Assembly: GCA_018697195.1 (NCBI GenBank)
Contig: CM031858.1
Location: 133,061,715 to 133,125,714, forward strand
DNA: 64,000 nt
Source of the DNA: Certhia americana
Lineage: Eukaryota > Chordata > Aves > Passeriformes > Certhiidae
Direction: 5' to 3'
The notes beneath the pieces are model-generated. The model saw only the letters and a list, made by a program, of their open reading frames with translations, was not told the DNA's origin and ran no database searches. Below, in pieces: positions 11,583 to 25,150 of the stretch (positions are counted from its first letter, which is position 1; each line of letters opens with the position of its first letter). Position numbers and translations under genes: made by a program.

Positions 11583-14500
11583 GGCCCAGGTTCAAGTATA
11601 TGGGTGCTGGGGGCTGAGAGAGCATCAGGGACCAATGGTCAGGGGGCATGGGGCAGTACAAATGTGGGGTTGGGTTATGGGAGCCAATGGGGAAATTGGG
11701 AGGGAGTGACTGAGGACATAGTGAATGAGGGACCGGGAGGGGGCTAACAGGGATGACTGAGGGAGCAGAACAGGGTACATTGGCATAACAGAACAGGGGA
11801 TCCTGTGAGAGAAGCCTCTTATGTCTCGCCAACCCAGGGAATGCCTCTCAGGGTCCACTGGCTTCCACACCAAAACAAGGTCATCCTGTAAATATTCTCA
11901 AATAACAGGCAGAGTTCCACACCTGGGTACCCATTGCTGTTTACTGGGAAGCATCAGTCCTCTAGCAGAAAAATACAGAATGCTTCCCTTGTTCCTCCCC
12001 GGCAGGTAAAGGCTTACTGGCATTCCTGGGTAAAAGCACAAAAGTTTCATATGGAAATGTGGCTTTACATGAAGGCCATATAATTACCCTTCCCAAATGA
12101 AAAAAATATTTCCTCTTCTGTGTGTTTATTGGTGGGTAACATAATGAAGAATAGTGTGTGTGTCATGGGACAGAAAGGAGAAGCATTTAATGAACCAGGA
12201 GTTGGGACAAATGAAAGAGGCCCTTTCTAGACAAGAACCTTGAGTCAGTGGGCAGAAAGCACTAGTTAGTTTGCGTGTGCTTGTGTCTCTACCCTGCTTA
12301 GCTGACAGGGAGTGACTGCCAGATGCAGGTAGTCCAGAGCTTATTATGGGAGTCTGCAGAGAGCATGAGCTCCACCTCTGAGTCCTTTCACTGTAGTGTT
12401 GTGGTGTTTTTATTATGATTGCTGCAAGCTTCTGTTTTACATAAACAGTCTTAAAACTGTGAGCACCAAATGTGCCAGCAGCAGGCTCAGGACTGAGCAT
12501 CCCCATGGTGAGGGAATCCATAAATAGAATTTCATAGGCTAAACAAGATGGTCTGTGGGACCAAGAGCAACATGCAGGGTCAGGAAAAATTACCCATAAG
12601 GCTCAGAATTTTTTAGTTTTATCAGGAAAGCTGAAATTCATGCAAGCAAGATGTCCTCATTGTTCTGACACTATTATATTGAGCTGGCATTAATGATAGA
12701 GCTGGCAGTGCATTGTATGTTCTTGAACAATGACAAATGCACCATGGAAATTAAGTGTGAAATATTGAAAGCAAAATAATAGCTAAAAAACATACTGCTT
12801 TTAGGGTTTTGGTAGCAGAAAGCATGAACTACACTGCTTATGCAAATCTGAAGTCAGTTGCAGGCTAAAAGAATTAATCAGAATGCTAAGTAGTGTAATT
12901 CTGTCCTAATTCTAGGAGAAAGTATCAAACACATGTTTAAATGTCATTCTCCAGCCATTAATTATATCCACTTAGCAAAGCTCTCACAATGAGCTGCACA
13001 ATGAGGTGTCACTCAGCCACTGGCCAGGATGCTGTGTCCGATGGCCAGGAGCTGCAGGTAGACACAGCCCACAGCACTGAGCTACTGTTTAGTGACACAG
13101 CAGCTGTTTGGCAGCCCTGTCTGTGTCAGCAGATTGCCTTGAATGTGTAAAAAATATAAAGAAATGAGAATTAGATTACAAAGTCTGCTGTAAGGTGTGT
13201 AGGGAAACACTTCAGCCTCTCCTGTGGCCCATCTCTGCAGTGCTGGTGGTAGCACCTCCTGCCCTGAGAGAAGCTCTGAAATTTATCCCCATTTCTGCAA
13301 CCATGGCTGAGTGCAAGAAAGATGGGACAAGCTTGGATTCAGCTGGTGAACTGAATCTTTTTGTTTGCAAAACCCAATGGTTATAGCAATGCCTGGGAAT
13401 ACACTAAGTTGGGTTGGTTTCCCACAGGATTTGCAGATTCACAGGGTGCTGCTGGTGTCTTGCATGCAGCACGTGGAAAGAAATGTGTGAGAGAAGCAGA
13501 TCTAGCAGCAGCCAGCTCCAGAGGATTGCCTACAGATGCACTATTCCCTGCCCTCCAACCTTTCTGAAAAGTTCTTGGAAAGAGACTGAATTGCTGGCTG
13601 GGGTTTCAGAGGACCAAGAACCTATCACAGAGCCAGTGATGCTGGCAGAGTGTGTATATAAACACCACTCTCTCCTTATTTGAAAGTAACTTATCCTGAG
13701 AAAGGAAGATTGCCCAGAGCCACTCCCATTTTCTTCTGATTTGCTATGCTTTAGTAGTGAAATGCTCTCCAGTCTTGAAACTAAGCTTTTAATAACTACC
13801 AAAAATCTGTGTAATTTTTGTTCCAGATCAAGTTGGCTTACTGAGCAGTGTTGGATGTGAATGTATTTGAAGAAGAATGGGAAGAATCAGATCATGCCTT
13901 GACTCAAAAGTTCTCTTTAAAAGGCTATTTCAGCAGAGTAAAGGGTTAAGGAACATGTGTCCACACCATTAGAAGGCACTGAATTTCCCTTTGTATGGGA
14001 GATATAATTACTGGTGTTTGCTCTAGAATAGTAAACTTCATCCCTAACTGTCATATAAGTAATTTTTCTGCTTCTTACTTAGTCAGAACAGATGTTTTTA
14101 AATACATCACTTTTAGTCCTTTTATAGATTCTCAAAATTACATTACACCTTTTACTCAGCTGAATTAGAGCCTTGTGTTACTTAAAAGAGATTTGAGCCA
14201 TATTGATTACAAAAAGGTAGAAAGGTTTGATTAAAGAGATGAATGGGCTTTTTGTTGATTTGCTTCACTCTGGCAAAGAGGGATTGAAATTACTCCATTT
14301 CTACAGCACTTACCCATCTCAGCAGGTGGGTCTGTACTCCCCAGCCAGTATTCTGAGAGTTATTTGGCAGTTTAGCACAGATAAAAACACTATAGCTCAG
14401 ATCTCTTATGGGATATGAATTGTCATTGTGCTGAAATCTGGCTTCCCTTTCAGAGTCGAGGGAGTTGTAGGGTTCATCCTCCTCAGTCACTGAAGGCCTT

Positions 14501-14824
14501 CTTTTGGTGGTCAGGTGGTTTCATGACCCTCCTCAGAGGTCATGTGGAGATGGTCAGGGTGATCCATGGCTCCACATTTCTGCCTGCCAGTGTTGACTAA
14601 TGTATTTGTGGCATGCAGGATTGAGGATCATTTCCCCCTTCCCTAAAACCCCAGTGGGTGAAATGAGGTTGTTACCTGCTGCACTGTTACCTTAACACTG
14701 AAAATGGGCATGGCTTTACAAAACCTGGTGGCAGTACACTCTGTCCCCAGGGAAATCACACCACAAAGATGGGATTCTGAGCTCTGTCCTGGGGGGGATG
14801 ATGAGCAAACTGAGAGCTTATGAG
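11583..14824. other. Unassigned DNA; first 260 bases G-rich
   Basis: 11585-11860 is strongly G-rich on the plus strand and includes a canonical quadruplex motif at 11729-11752. It could be internal retroviral sequence beyond the LTR, but I recognise no viral protein. The remainder, to 14824, is AT-leaning with no assignable gene. Confidence 0.5.
11729..11752 (+). other. G-quadruplex-forming motif
   Basis: Four G-runs of 3, 3, 5 and 3 are separated by loops of 3, 1 and 6 bases (ACC, A, CTAACA), meeting the usual rule for an intramolecular quadruplex. It lies about 150 bases downstream of the shorter LTR. Confidence 0.6.
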
Positions 14825-15100
14825 TTAGGATAAAAGGGCAGACTAGTATGGGTGACATTGTGGGTGATTGCTACAGTTGATCAGGAGGAGGAACTGGGTG
14901 AGACCTTCTCCAGGCACCTTGAAGGAGCCTCAAAGTCACAGGAAATGGTTCTTGTGGGGAACTTTAACTACCCTGACATCTGTTAGAAAAGCAACACAGT
15001 GAAGCACAAACAGTCCAGGAGGTTCCTGGAAAGCCTTGATCACAACCTTCTGTCTCAGGCAGTGGCGGTTCCCACAAGGAATGGTGAGCTGCTCTCAAAG
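14825..15100 (+). mobile_element. CR1 LINE fragment, endonuclease part of ORF2, broken
   Basis: Translation from about 14880 gives a CR1 endonuclease segment with the catalytic-loop block VLVGNFNYPDIC, where intact CR1 has a GDFN core. The Asp of GDFN is Asn here (codon at 14960-14962). The Trp codon expected after IC is a TAG stop (14984-14986). The DNA continues to match CR1 (CACAAACAGTCCAGGAGGTT) to about 15090 and then gives way to a tetranucleotide tract. The copy is truncated on both sides and lacks a 3' tail, so it is a dead fragment. Confidence is high for CR1, lower for exact ends. Confidence 0.8.
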
Positions 15101-15270
15101 CAGGCAGGCATGAAGGCAGGCAGGCAGGCAGGCAGGCAGGCGGGAAGGAAGGAAGGAAGGAGGGAAGGAAGGAGGGAAGGAAGGAAGGAAGGAAGGAAGG
15201 AAGGAAGGAAGGAAGGAAGGAGGGAAGGAAGGAGGGAAGGAAGGAGGGAAGGAAGGAGGGAAGGAGGAAA
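15101..15270 (+). repeat. Compound tetranucleotide tract (CAGG)n-(GGAA)n with GGGA interruptions
   Basis: About 40 bases of CAGG units run into some 130 bases of GGAA units, interrupted at several points by GGAGGGAA. The plus strand is pure purine for about 130 bases. The frames read from it (EGRR/EGRK repeats on plus, PSFLPSF on minus) are artefacts of the repeat. The tract starts directly at the broken end of the CR1 fragment. Confidence 0.95.
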
Positions 15271-18200
15271 GATGCCTGCTCCTCTGTGAGAACTGTTGGA
15301 GATATTTTCCTAGGGCAAATTTCTGCTGCCCATGGACCACACACCAGAGCTTTAAACTATCCCCCTTAGCCTGGAGCCTTTAGCACCAGGCATAGTTTGT
15401 CAGTCAGAGACAGGGGTAACAGAAAAGGCACAGAGAGAGAGCAGCCACAAAGCTTAAGAGAAGGCTTAAGTTCATGAAGACGTTGCTATTTAAAGTCAGT
15501 GGCGAAGACAATCCCTGGCAGAGGATTTATTTGAACCAGGTCAAGCTAAGATTGGGGTGAGGCAGACCAGGTACTCTGCCAGCTGATGAGAATCCTTGGC
15601 ATGTGCTGGGGTGACCTCTCCTTAGCCCCAGCCACCACTGTGCTGGCATCCACCTACCACCACCTTCACCTTCATGCTTAATGACATCTTGCACTGGACA
15701 GCTCCTGCAACTGGGAATTCATACTGTTAAAATAAAGCCTGGCACAGACCCTTGCATTAGGAGGAAAATGTCTCTGCTGCCATCCAGGAGAGGTGTCAGG
15801 TACCTGCACTGTGTTAGAACAGGATGCTTATCTTCCTCTTCATCCTGGGTCAGCAGTACTGCCCAAGCTGCAAAATCACAACCAGTCATAACGCCCAGAA
15901 TAGCACAGTATAGCATAGAATAAAATAACCCAATAATGAAACTTCAAAAATTATTAAAATTACAGAGTTCTAAGCAGTCAGGTCAAGATCCAAGTCAAAT
16001 CTATACACACAGATTTGAACCCACAGTTGGACTTTCCAGGCCAAGTAACAAACTGTTAACAGCAAATAGGAAATTTTACTTCCTGCTCAGATGAGATGGC
16101 CACAGAGTGGCAGGGATCATTTCAAAGTCTCTTAAGTCTTTGCTGTAACTCACCAGGAGCTAGGTAAACCTTTCTCTCCACAGCAGTTTCACCTTGGCAG
16201 GAGGTTTAAGGAGAGGGCTGTCAAAGGGACCACTTTTCCCTGCCTACTCCTCAGCAGAAGCTAAACCTGAGGCTGATGCTCAGCAGGTATCCTTCTTCCT
16301 GCTCCAAAGAGCTGAACCAACAGCACCTCCTAAGTGCCAGCAAAACTGCCCAGGTCAGCCTCACTTGGGTGGTAGAGCTCTTCCTTCTTGCAGGGATTGA
16401 CCTTACACAACTAAAATACTGTAAAATCCCAAAAATACTAAATAGATTATAAAAGTTTACTCATTGAGCCCAGGGGGAGTTGCTAAGCCCTTCTCAGGGA
16501 TGGAAACACCATTTGCTCCAGGAACAAGGAGAGCAGCAGAATCACTGCAAGGAGAACAGTTACAAATCACACATTGACTTTTGCAGCAGGAGAACCCCAA
16601 AACCACCATGTTCATGGGTGAGATCTGTGATCCTCCAGAGCATGGCACATACAGTGGCCAATAAGGGGCTCAGTGCTAATGATTAGTATTTAAACAGGCT
16701 GCTGAGCAGGTTTAGTACAAGGGATGGGAGAACGGAAGAAAGGACTTCTGCTGCTCCCATGTCTTCATGGAACTAAGCAGCATAGGTGCAGCTCATGAGT
16801 CCACATTCTGGGGCACTGTCTGGGATCAGGTTAGGATCAGGCTCCTTTCATCTACTAGTCATGGTTGTAAATGCTTGTATTATCTCATGCTCCTGGATTG
16901 CCATAGCCTATGCCCCAGAGATTTCCAGGAGATGAGCAAGATGTCACACAGAACTGAGTTTTTAAGAAATATGACTTCCCTTAGAGAATGCCTACAGCAT
17001 TAGAAGCACCAGCACCACTACAAGGGGAGCTCAAGGAAAGCTTAATTATGAATTGTGTTTTAAAAATCTGGGTTAGTAGGCCACTGGGGAATTCTCACTA
17101 GACTTTATAGCCATGATGATCCCCCAGGCTTTCTGTATGGATTGCTCCTGAAATACCCCAAACTTCTCATCTATCTCCAATTCCCTGGCAGAACCCATGT
17201 AGCATTGCCAGCTAATGCACAGCCCCTACACTAAGAACTTGAGAGGTGACTAAATCAATTTGCAAACAAAAAGAGCTATCCTGGATGTCATGTCTGGGGA
17301 ATTCCTAGATCTAAGTGCAAGATAGAATGTAAGTTTAAATGTAGGAGAAGTAGAAAAACAAAAAGAAGTGAGTTGAAATCAGAGCAGGGAAGAGACAAGG
17401 AGCCCAGCAATGACTTTGCCAGTGATGGATGTCCAGAAAAGCCCTTGCTCCACTAACTGACCTTGAACCTTCCGGTTCTGGTCATGAGGAGCCCTTCTTC
17501 CCCATCACCTCCTAAGCTGAGCACCAGCTGTGCCTTCCTCCTTGCTCTGACAGCAGAATGGTTTAATTTTACACTGAGGAGTCAGATATGGATTATGAGC
17601 TTCTGGCTGAGCATTTCCCCATGGAGCCAAGCCGAGCAGCTGGTTCAGAGGAGTAGGAAGTGGTGTGGGTGGACGCCTGAGGTGTGGCTGTCATCGGGTG
17701 ACATGGCTAATAATAAGAAGAGTCCTCCCCTTCTGATTCTCCCAGCAAATTTTGGTTCTGCTGGGCCTCCCACACACGTCTGATGGAACTGGCAGGCTCA
17801 GCTCAGGATGCCACACAGCAGTGCTGCCTGCTGCCCCTGAGCCAGACCAGGGACTGCAGCTTACAGGGTGCTGCTGTTTCTGTGAGCTGGTTCATGAGCC
17901 TGCACAGCACTCCTGTCATGAGGAGACAAAAATGAGCAAGAGGCTGTGATATTGCATGGCCAAACTGTTATGAGACTGATGGAAACTCAGTTTCAAGTCC
18001 CTGTGGTACCTGTACCAGAGCAAGCATTAAAGCTCAGCATTCTGCCCATCAGGTTTGTGCTGCCCATCAGTGCAGTAGCTCTGCTCACCTGCAGAAGGGA
18101 CACAGGCAGAAGTCTAACATCTCCCCAGGCAGAACTTTGGTCCATCCCTGGTATTAAAATGCCAGCTGGAAGGAAGGCTGAAAGCTCATTTCTCAAGAAA

Positions 18201-20762
18201 ATGTCCAGCACCAGCTTATGGACAAGCAAGGCAGAGGAATGTTTTCTGATGCTCCAACTGAACCTGTACCCTGTGGTGAAGAAACCCACAAAAGGGTTTC
18301 CTTCCCTCATCAATTCATTGCACTTCCTCTTGGAGTCCTGTAAGCCTTGACTCCATCTCATTGAGGGGCAGGTCCTGCCCTGGAGAGAGATAATGTGCTC
18401 CCTCCCACTGGGCCCCTGTCCCACTGATGGGACTGAAGGTGTGAGGCAGTGCATGAAAGTTGCTGCACCTGTTGGACCAGGGGATGAGATGAGCTCCTGG
18501 GGTGGGAAGGCAAGAGAAAGCAGGAGAACACACAAATGGCTAGTGTGTCCCAAGGAAGGCAAAGGTTGATATCACTGAAGTCAAAGTCCAAGGCTGTTGC
18601 TGCCAGTGAAGTCATTCAGGGTGACACCATTCCTCTGCCAGAACCTGTGGGAAGCAGGGACCCACCAGTGTCTGGGTGGGAGGAACATTACTTCTCACTG
18701 CATTACTTCTCACTGGCTTTTGTGCCAAAAGATCCCCCCCGTGCCGTGCATTCCTTCTCCCCACCCCACCAGCATTTGCACTCCATTGCAACCTCCTTCA
18801 AATGCGTGTACAATGGGAGCAATGGGCCCAGCACAGGGCAGGGTTAAAATACAGGTCCAAGATCTGCCCCCCGTTTTTGGGAAGGAGAAGAGTCTGTGGG
18901 ACAGAAACCAGAGGAGCAGCAGGACAGGTTCCTCACTCCCAGCAGCACCAACATGGAACAGGAGCAGGAAAGCTAAATGTGCATGCTCATTTCTCTCTCC
19001 CTGGCTGCATTTCACCACAGTCTATATTTGGAAATAACCAATGTAGTGTTAAAAATAAAATGTACTTCAAAAGAGAAATTTAAGCTATATAAAGCAATTT
19101 TTACATTGACATTAGGCTATGTTCTCTCTCCTTTGTGCATCACTTGCCAAGAAGTACCAATATGAGGCTGTAATTTATATAGCAACATATTCAAAGTTCA
19201 TGCATCTGTTACTGCTAAGGGAGGCCCGTAAGTTTGGGACCAATTTCTATTACTTTTAAACTGGAAGAGGGATTAATTCCATAAACAAGTCTCCATTACA
19301 AGTCAAACCCATCAAAACTTACTGTGTGTCTGATTTCTTGAAGTAGTAAAATGCATGTAGGCCAGCACAGCAATGGAGACTCCTCTGCTGTAAGAGGGCA
19401 AAGCAGCAACAAAATCTCTCTGTATGCATATCAAAAATATACTGATATTCCAAAACAAGCCATACACACTCTCTTGTTTTATCAAGCTTCATTTTCTTCA
19501 GAAATATTTCCTTTAAAAAGACATTACTGATATTTCTGGGTTATATTTTTAGAATGTGAAAAGAGAAATCCCTGCTTAAGTCATCAGTCCAGCCTGCCAA
19601 ATGAAAAGAGGAGGGCAAATGCAAGGCATGAGATTCAATACCAAACTCAAATTCAGTATCAAATATCTGATCATTTAGTGTCTAAATGACATTTGATGTG
19701 CTTCATTGTTTAAACATTATCAAAGCAGAAGTTGATCACCAGAGGATCATGTGGCATTGTACGCTCCCCCTGTCACCCCATTTTCAAACTGGCAAGCTGG
19801 ATCAGCTCAGTCTGTCCTCCCAGAGGTGCCCCCAACACAAGTACCTCTGACTCTACAAACATCCGATACAAACTCATTCCTGGAGCAGAGGGCTTGGGAC
19901 ACACCTAGTGTGCAGGTCAGCCCTTATACCCTCTCCCCTGCCATCTGATCTGGACCTGCCTCACTGCACTGCCAGGCACTGCAGTTATGCTTGTGGTTGG
20001 ATCTAATCAAGATAAAGAAGCCACTTATGTGATTAGTGTGCCCCTTGCTAATTGTGACTTCATCTCTCTCACACTCAGCATTGAAGAGCACTGCAGGGAC
20101 ACCATGAGGACCCAATGTGTGAGCTGGGGTGCTCAGACCAGTACTGAAGTCTCATGTTGGCAGAGCTGTGGCTTCAGTTACCACTCAGCCAGGGGCCCAT
20201 GGCCATGATGACTCAGAGGAGTCAAGCATGCTACTTTGTCCCATGGGTGTCAGCTTCCCCGGCAGCTCTGAAAATAGGGACTGCTTAAACCATGGGGAAA
20301 GAGGTGGCTTAAAGCGGTTACTGTGAAAAACAGAGCAGGCTGCTCTGCATAGCTCTATCCAGGGGTTCACATGGACCTGCAGAGCACTAGTACAAGTGAC
20401 ATTGGCTGGTGCTTTGACTGGGCTCATGATGGCCAGGAGATGACCCAGATGTCATAAGATACTGCAAGCTATGCAGACATAAACAACAGAAGGATTTTTA
20501 AAGGTTCTTGCAATGAAGGTTTAGAGCAATGTTCTTAGAGACACTTTATTTAAGAATTTGACACTTGGCCATTTTTAATTCATATTATTAGTATTAACAA
20601 ACAGAAAGTTTGAAAGTTTCAGAAGGATGACTTTTCAAAAGGAAAGGAGACTATTTTTTTCCATCTAGTCATGATTTTTCTTATTTACACAGCCAAAGTA
20701 CTTCAGTCATTGGTTCATAAAACACAAAGGTCTTCTAACTAATTCTAAATGGTGAGATCATC
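15271..20762. other. Unassigned DNA
   Basis: No gene or repeat is recognised. Frames of up to 189 codons near 17990-18560 (minus) and 146 codons near 18600-19040 (plus) overlap on opposite strands in a locally GC-richer stretch, show no family resemblance and look like chance. A 15-base unit, CATTACTTCTCACTG, is duplicated in tandem near 18687-18716. Confidence 0.55.
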
Positions 20763-20885
20763 ATCCCTGCAAGTGGCACTGTGAATGTGGCTTGTGGGGA
20801 TATGGTTTAGTGGTGACACAGTGGTGTGAGGTTAATGGCTGGACTGGACGACCTTAGAGGTCTTTTCTGATGCTAATGATTCTAT
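20763..20885 (+). mobile_element. CR1 LINE 3' end fragment
   Basis: Blocks typical of the CR1 3' end occur in order: GGTTTAGTGGTGACACAGTG, GGTTAATGGCTGGACTGGAC, GACCTTAGAGGTCTTTTCTG and the tail AATGATTCTATG. It is a short 5'-truncated copy in plus orientation with no coding content. Confidence 0.85.
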
Positions 20886-23800
20886 GTGTACCTTTAACAG
20901 TCTTGTTTGAGTGCTGCAGTCCCACTGCCCCACCGAGTGACACGGGGACACCTTGTGGTCGGTGCTAACAGAGGAGGAGGGGGGCAGCTGCCTTACAGCA
21001 TGCACATGCACACCTCTTTCACACTGCCTTCTACATCTGTGCTGAGCCAGTACGTCTGGAGTGGAAAACAGCCAAAATCCTGACTGTAGCCTTTCTGAGC
21101 CAAAGGACGCTGCCTCACAAAGCAGGGAAAAGGCCAGCCCGTGGCTGGGGGCTGGAGGGAAGCAATGGGCAGCTCTCAAAATGTGTCAGAGAAGGGGTGT
21201 TTGGAGAGCTATTTGCTGTCCTCATTGGTATTAACACCGTGCCTAGGAGAATTAAGCACTGTTTTAAGTGATCTATTGGCATAAAAGTCCAGTTCACATG
21301 GACTTTAGCCATTAGGCATCACATCCACTCTAACATCTGCCCTGAAACATAGAAAAAAGATAAATTCAGGTAAGCAGCCAAACGTGTTGGTCAATACAAC
21401 AGAGCCCTCTCTTCTGTCCATATCACAGCCACTTTCCTGTCTTAAGCTGTTTACAGGTGTCAGAACAAAAAAGATTGTTCAGAAAGTTTTCTGGGGAGAG
21501 AAAGAATTTTGGATGGCTGCGAGGAGCTTCTTCCAGCACAAACAACACGTAAGTGCTTGTAACAAAACGGAACAAGCGAGTGATGGTGGGAGAAAGGGTG
21601 GGAGGAAATCCTTCTGGGGCAGGCACGGATGTTTTGACAGTATATGAGAGATGATGCCAGGGAAAGGAATGGAATAGCACTGTAGGAGAGGAGGGAAGCT
21701 GATTGTAGGATGGATAGAGAGAGCTGGCATGTTCAAAACAGCAAGCTAGGAAAACAATCTTCTTAGCAGGATCTGGATGGATATATTGGCTGGGCAATAA
21801 CCTATGTGACATATGAATATCTGGATAAGACTATTAGGATGGAGAATAGCTAGACAGAAATGTGGAAAAATTGCAATGAAATAATCTGCAAGATGTGGGT
21901 GCTGCCTGGATATGAGGACCTTTAGAGACATTCAACCTGAGGATGCTGTCCAGACTGAAAGTAGAAGGATGGAGATGCAGTTTAGGGGGAAGACAAAAAT
22001 CTCTAGTTTAGGCATCCTGAACTTGTGTTGGTGGCAAGAGTAGAGATAGTAATACTATTAGACCAAGTAGATTTGAAACAGAAGTGGAGCTTTATATATA
22101 TATCAGCTGTGGGAAAAGACTTCCCAGGGTCAAATTCATACAAGAGATATCACTCAGCTTTCTGGAGTCACTATGTCTCCACCAACCACAGAGAAAAGGC
22201 CACCTTCAAACCAGACTCACCCTGGCAGACTCACCAGACCCTGAGGATCCAAATGCACCATGCCAAGGAAGCTAGTCTGTGTCAGACACATGTCAGGAGC
22301 AAGGACACAACCATTTCTATAATTTCCTGGGACACTCCTCTAAATACCGCAGATGGAGATGTGAGTCTGAGGAGAGAAAAACTCAAGAAGCCAGTGTTGG
22401 TATTATGCAACCATCAGCAGAAAGGATTTCCTTTTCTAAGGAAATGAATACTCTATTCCTTCTCCATAAGAACAAAGGGGAATAGGAGTTGAATCTAATG
22501 GTACAGCCAACTCAGAAGAAGCTGATGTAGGGAAAGCCCTACAGTAGAATCAGAGGCAGTGAAAATGCTGAGACCCTACCGAAAAATAAGTCTTCGGCCC
22601 TCTCTTCACTTCCTATTGAGATGCATTTCTCTCTAGCCTAGGCTCTGGCCACATTTTTAATTCACAAAATGTGACACAGATTGCATGCATTATTTCTTGG
22701 GATTGCAAGAAGGTAATTGTCCCCATGTACCACAAATGAAAGGAGGCATTTTTTTGGCACTTTCCAACCAAAATCCCATATTCTCACTGGTTAATGAAAA
22801 TGACCTTAATAACACACTCTGATGACTGGGACTTACTGGGCTGGGTTGGTTCTAACCATACATGTTCTTCAGTAGTACCTGCAAGACCACACACTACCCT
22901 CCTCCATTTATATGTAAGCTTCACACAGATTGGTGTGGATGGTTCTTCTCACCAAGGGCAGGCAAGGGAGCAGACGAGAATCAGTAAATAAACCTCAGCA
23001 AGTCCATTTGGAGAATTGCATAGGGAAAGGTTTTGGGAAGATGGCTAGAAGAGTAAAATGGTCCAAAGCAAGGCAGAAATCTCTTTGCAGGGGATACTTC
23101 TTCACCTTCTCTCTTCCAAATTCAGATAGTGCAGGATAAAGTCAGACAGACCTAGCAGATGTAAATCTGTTTGCCAAGCGAGAGTGGTGATATGGCCCTA
23201 GGACTGATGGCTGATTTTACATAGAAACACTTGGTGACACTTGGTAATCGTAGCAGGAACAACCTACTTTCGAGCCTGCCAAAAAAAATAGGATTTCTTC
23301 ACTCTGTATCAGCTGGTTTCCTATATGCAAGCATTCAGATGGTTTCCTAGAAGATGAACAAGCCTGTCTCCCTTCCATGTAGCTCCAGGACTATTTGTTC
23401 TTCAAAGAAGCCAGATAAAATGCACTAAAACCAAAGAGCGTAAGTACATTTGGAGCACAAACCTCTTTTGTTGTGGCTTCAATGGCTTATCCGTGCACTG
23501 GCATACACAGTGCACAGCCCTCTGGTTATGTCCACACCAGGCTGATGGGCAGACTCTGGAGAGCTGTGGCATGCTCTTCCCCTGAATCACTAAGCTGAAA
23601 AACCTTGAATGTCTAGTGTAGCAAGCACAAGTCATTCACAGCAACACCTTAAACACTTCAGTCCCATATGAAAAAGGCCAAGATCAGTCTGCTGTATTCC
23701 CACCTAAGCTGCTCAGAAAAGAGGAGTAGCATTTGACACAAAATAATTAACCTAGTCAGCAGAAATTCATAAACCTCCCCTCAAAACCTGTATTACAAGA

Positions 23801-25097
23801 GTTATTCTTCAAACCTAGACAAACTGCAGAGTGTTTTACTAGGTGCTATCATACTAATATGTTATGACTTCTATTTATGGTGAGGTTTGCATAATTGTTC
23901 CAGAAAAATATCAATTTATAGCACAACATGCACAGAATGATTAAAAAAAAATCAGTACAAAGTGTCATTCAGCAGAGTTCAAACTGACAGGAACTTCAGA
24001 TGATGCATTTTAGCTGAGAGTATTTTGGTGCATTTGACCATCCCATAGAATTGTTCATCAACATTTTTATCTGTTTGTCCCTCACTTCGGCATTTTGGTA
24101 ATTTTACAGTATACGCAAAAAGGTCTTTCAGACAAATATTAATACCAGATAGTGGCCAATTTTTTCACAATAACTAAGTACTGCAGGGGTGTTGCACCAT
24201 ATCTTTGGCGTGGTGATGTGTGTGATCGCTTCCTGAATACATTCTGCATTTCAAAGGAGTTCTGCATTTCCAGAACAATTCTAATCTAAGGCCACCGACT
24301 GAGAAAGATACAAGTGGTTCTCTGCTGCAGCAGGAGGAGCACATACAGGTTGCAGAAATGTTAGCAAGTTTTAATTTAATAATTTCTAAACCTTTCTGTA
24401 ACCGTTCATAATTTTTAAACCTTTTTTTAACTGTTCCAGTTCCCCCAGTCCCCATACACTGCCCCTGCCACATCCATACATACCCCCTGCCAGCTACCTC
24501 CATCCTATCCAATGGTAAAGAAAATACTTCTGTTTACTGAAGTATTTTGTTTCTGGTCTTACAGAGACATTTTTAAAGTGCTCCCACACATAGTTCAGTA
24601 TTTTATCAGCAATGTTTTATCTGGCACAGGAAATTCAGACAAATGTCTTGGAGGCATCATGGAGCCTCCACAACTGATATTGGATAGCTGAAGCTGGGAG
24701 AAGAATGTTATTATTGAGTAGGAAACCCTCTCGTATCATCTCATGTGCCTAACTCAGCTTGAATATACACAAGTGATTTCTCTTTTCCAAGTAATCATAT
24801 ATTTTATCAGTCTTCACCATGACTGCACAATTATCTACATTTTGAAGAATTAACTGAGTGTCACAGCATATTTCCAGTTATTTAGACATCTTGGTGAGGT
24901 TTCTCCTGAAGGCCCACAATTAGGCTGGAGAGCTGACACCCAATCCCTCTGAAAAATTGCCTGAGTACATTTGATGTTGTTAACACTGTCCAGAATTCTC
25001 ATTATAAGGTGCCACAGTGAGATGTTTAGAAGAATGGCAGCATTTGTCCATTTGGGCTACAGATTGCCATTCCCGCTATAACAAGCTGAATTATTTA
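20886..25097. other. Unassigned DNA
   Basis: I see no gene, RNA or known repeat. Several frames of 60-140 codons (for example 22025-22447) have no recognisable domain and are not joined by convincing splice sites. Confidence 0.55.
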
Positions 25098-25150
25098 ACT
25101 TTTTTTGGTTTTTGTTTCTGGTTTGTTTTTGTTTTTTGTTTTTTTTTTTA
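25098..25150 (+). repeat. T-rich (T/G) low-complexity tract
   Basis: About 50 bases are almost only T and G, with runs of up to 10 T. On the minus strand this is an A-rich tract that produces a Lys-rich artefact peptide. Confidence 0.85.

Noticed and set aside
11408..11873. Frames of 69-89 codons on both strands around 11.4-11.9 kb
   Set aside because: They lie within the LTR and in G-rich DNA just downstream; the Pro/Ser-rich minus-strand frames reflect base composition.
14964..15344. Frames of 81-126 codons rich in PSFLPSF or EGRREGRK
   Set aside because: They are translations of the CAGG/GGAA tetranucleotide tract, not protein genes.
15880..15935. ATAGCATAGAATAAAATAAC, resembling a reversed CR1 tail
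   Set aside because: No other CR1 block lies on the expected side; it is AT-rich sequence only.
17993..18562. A 189-codon minus-strand frame
   Set aside because: It overlaps a 134-codon plus-strand frame in a GC-richer patch, shows no domain or signal, and no convincing splice sites connect it.
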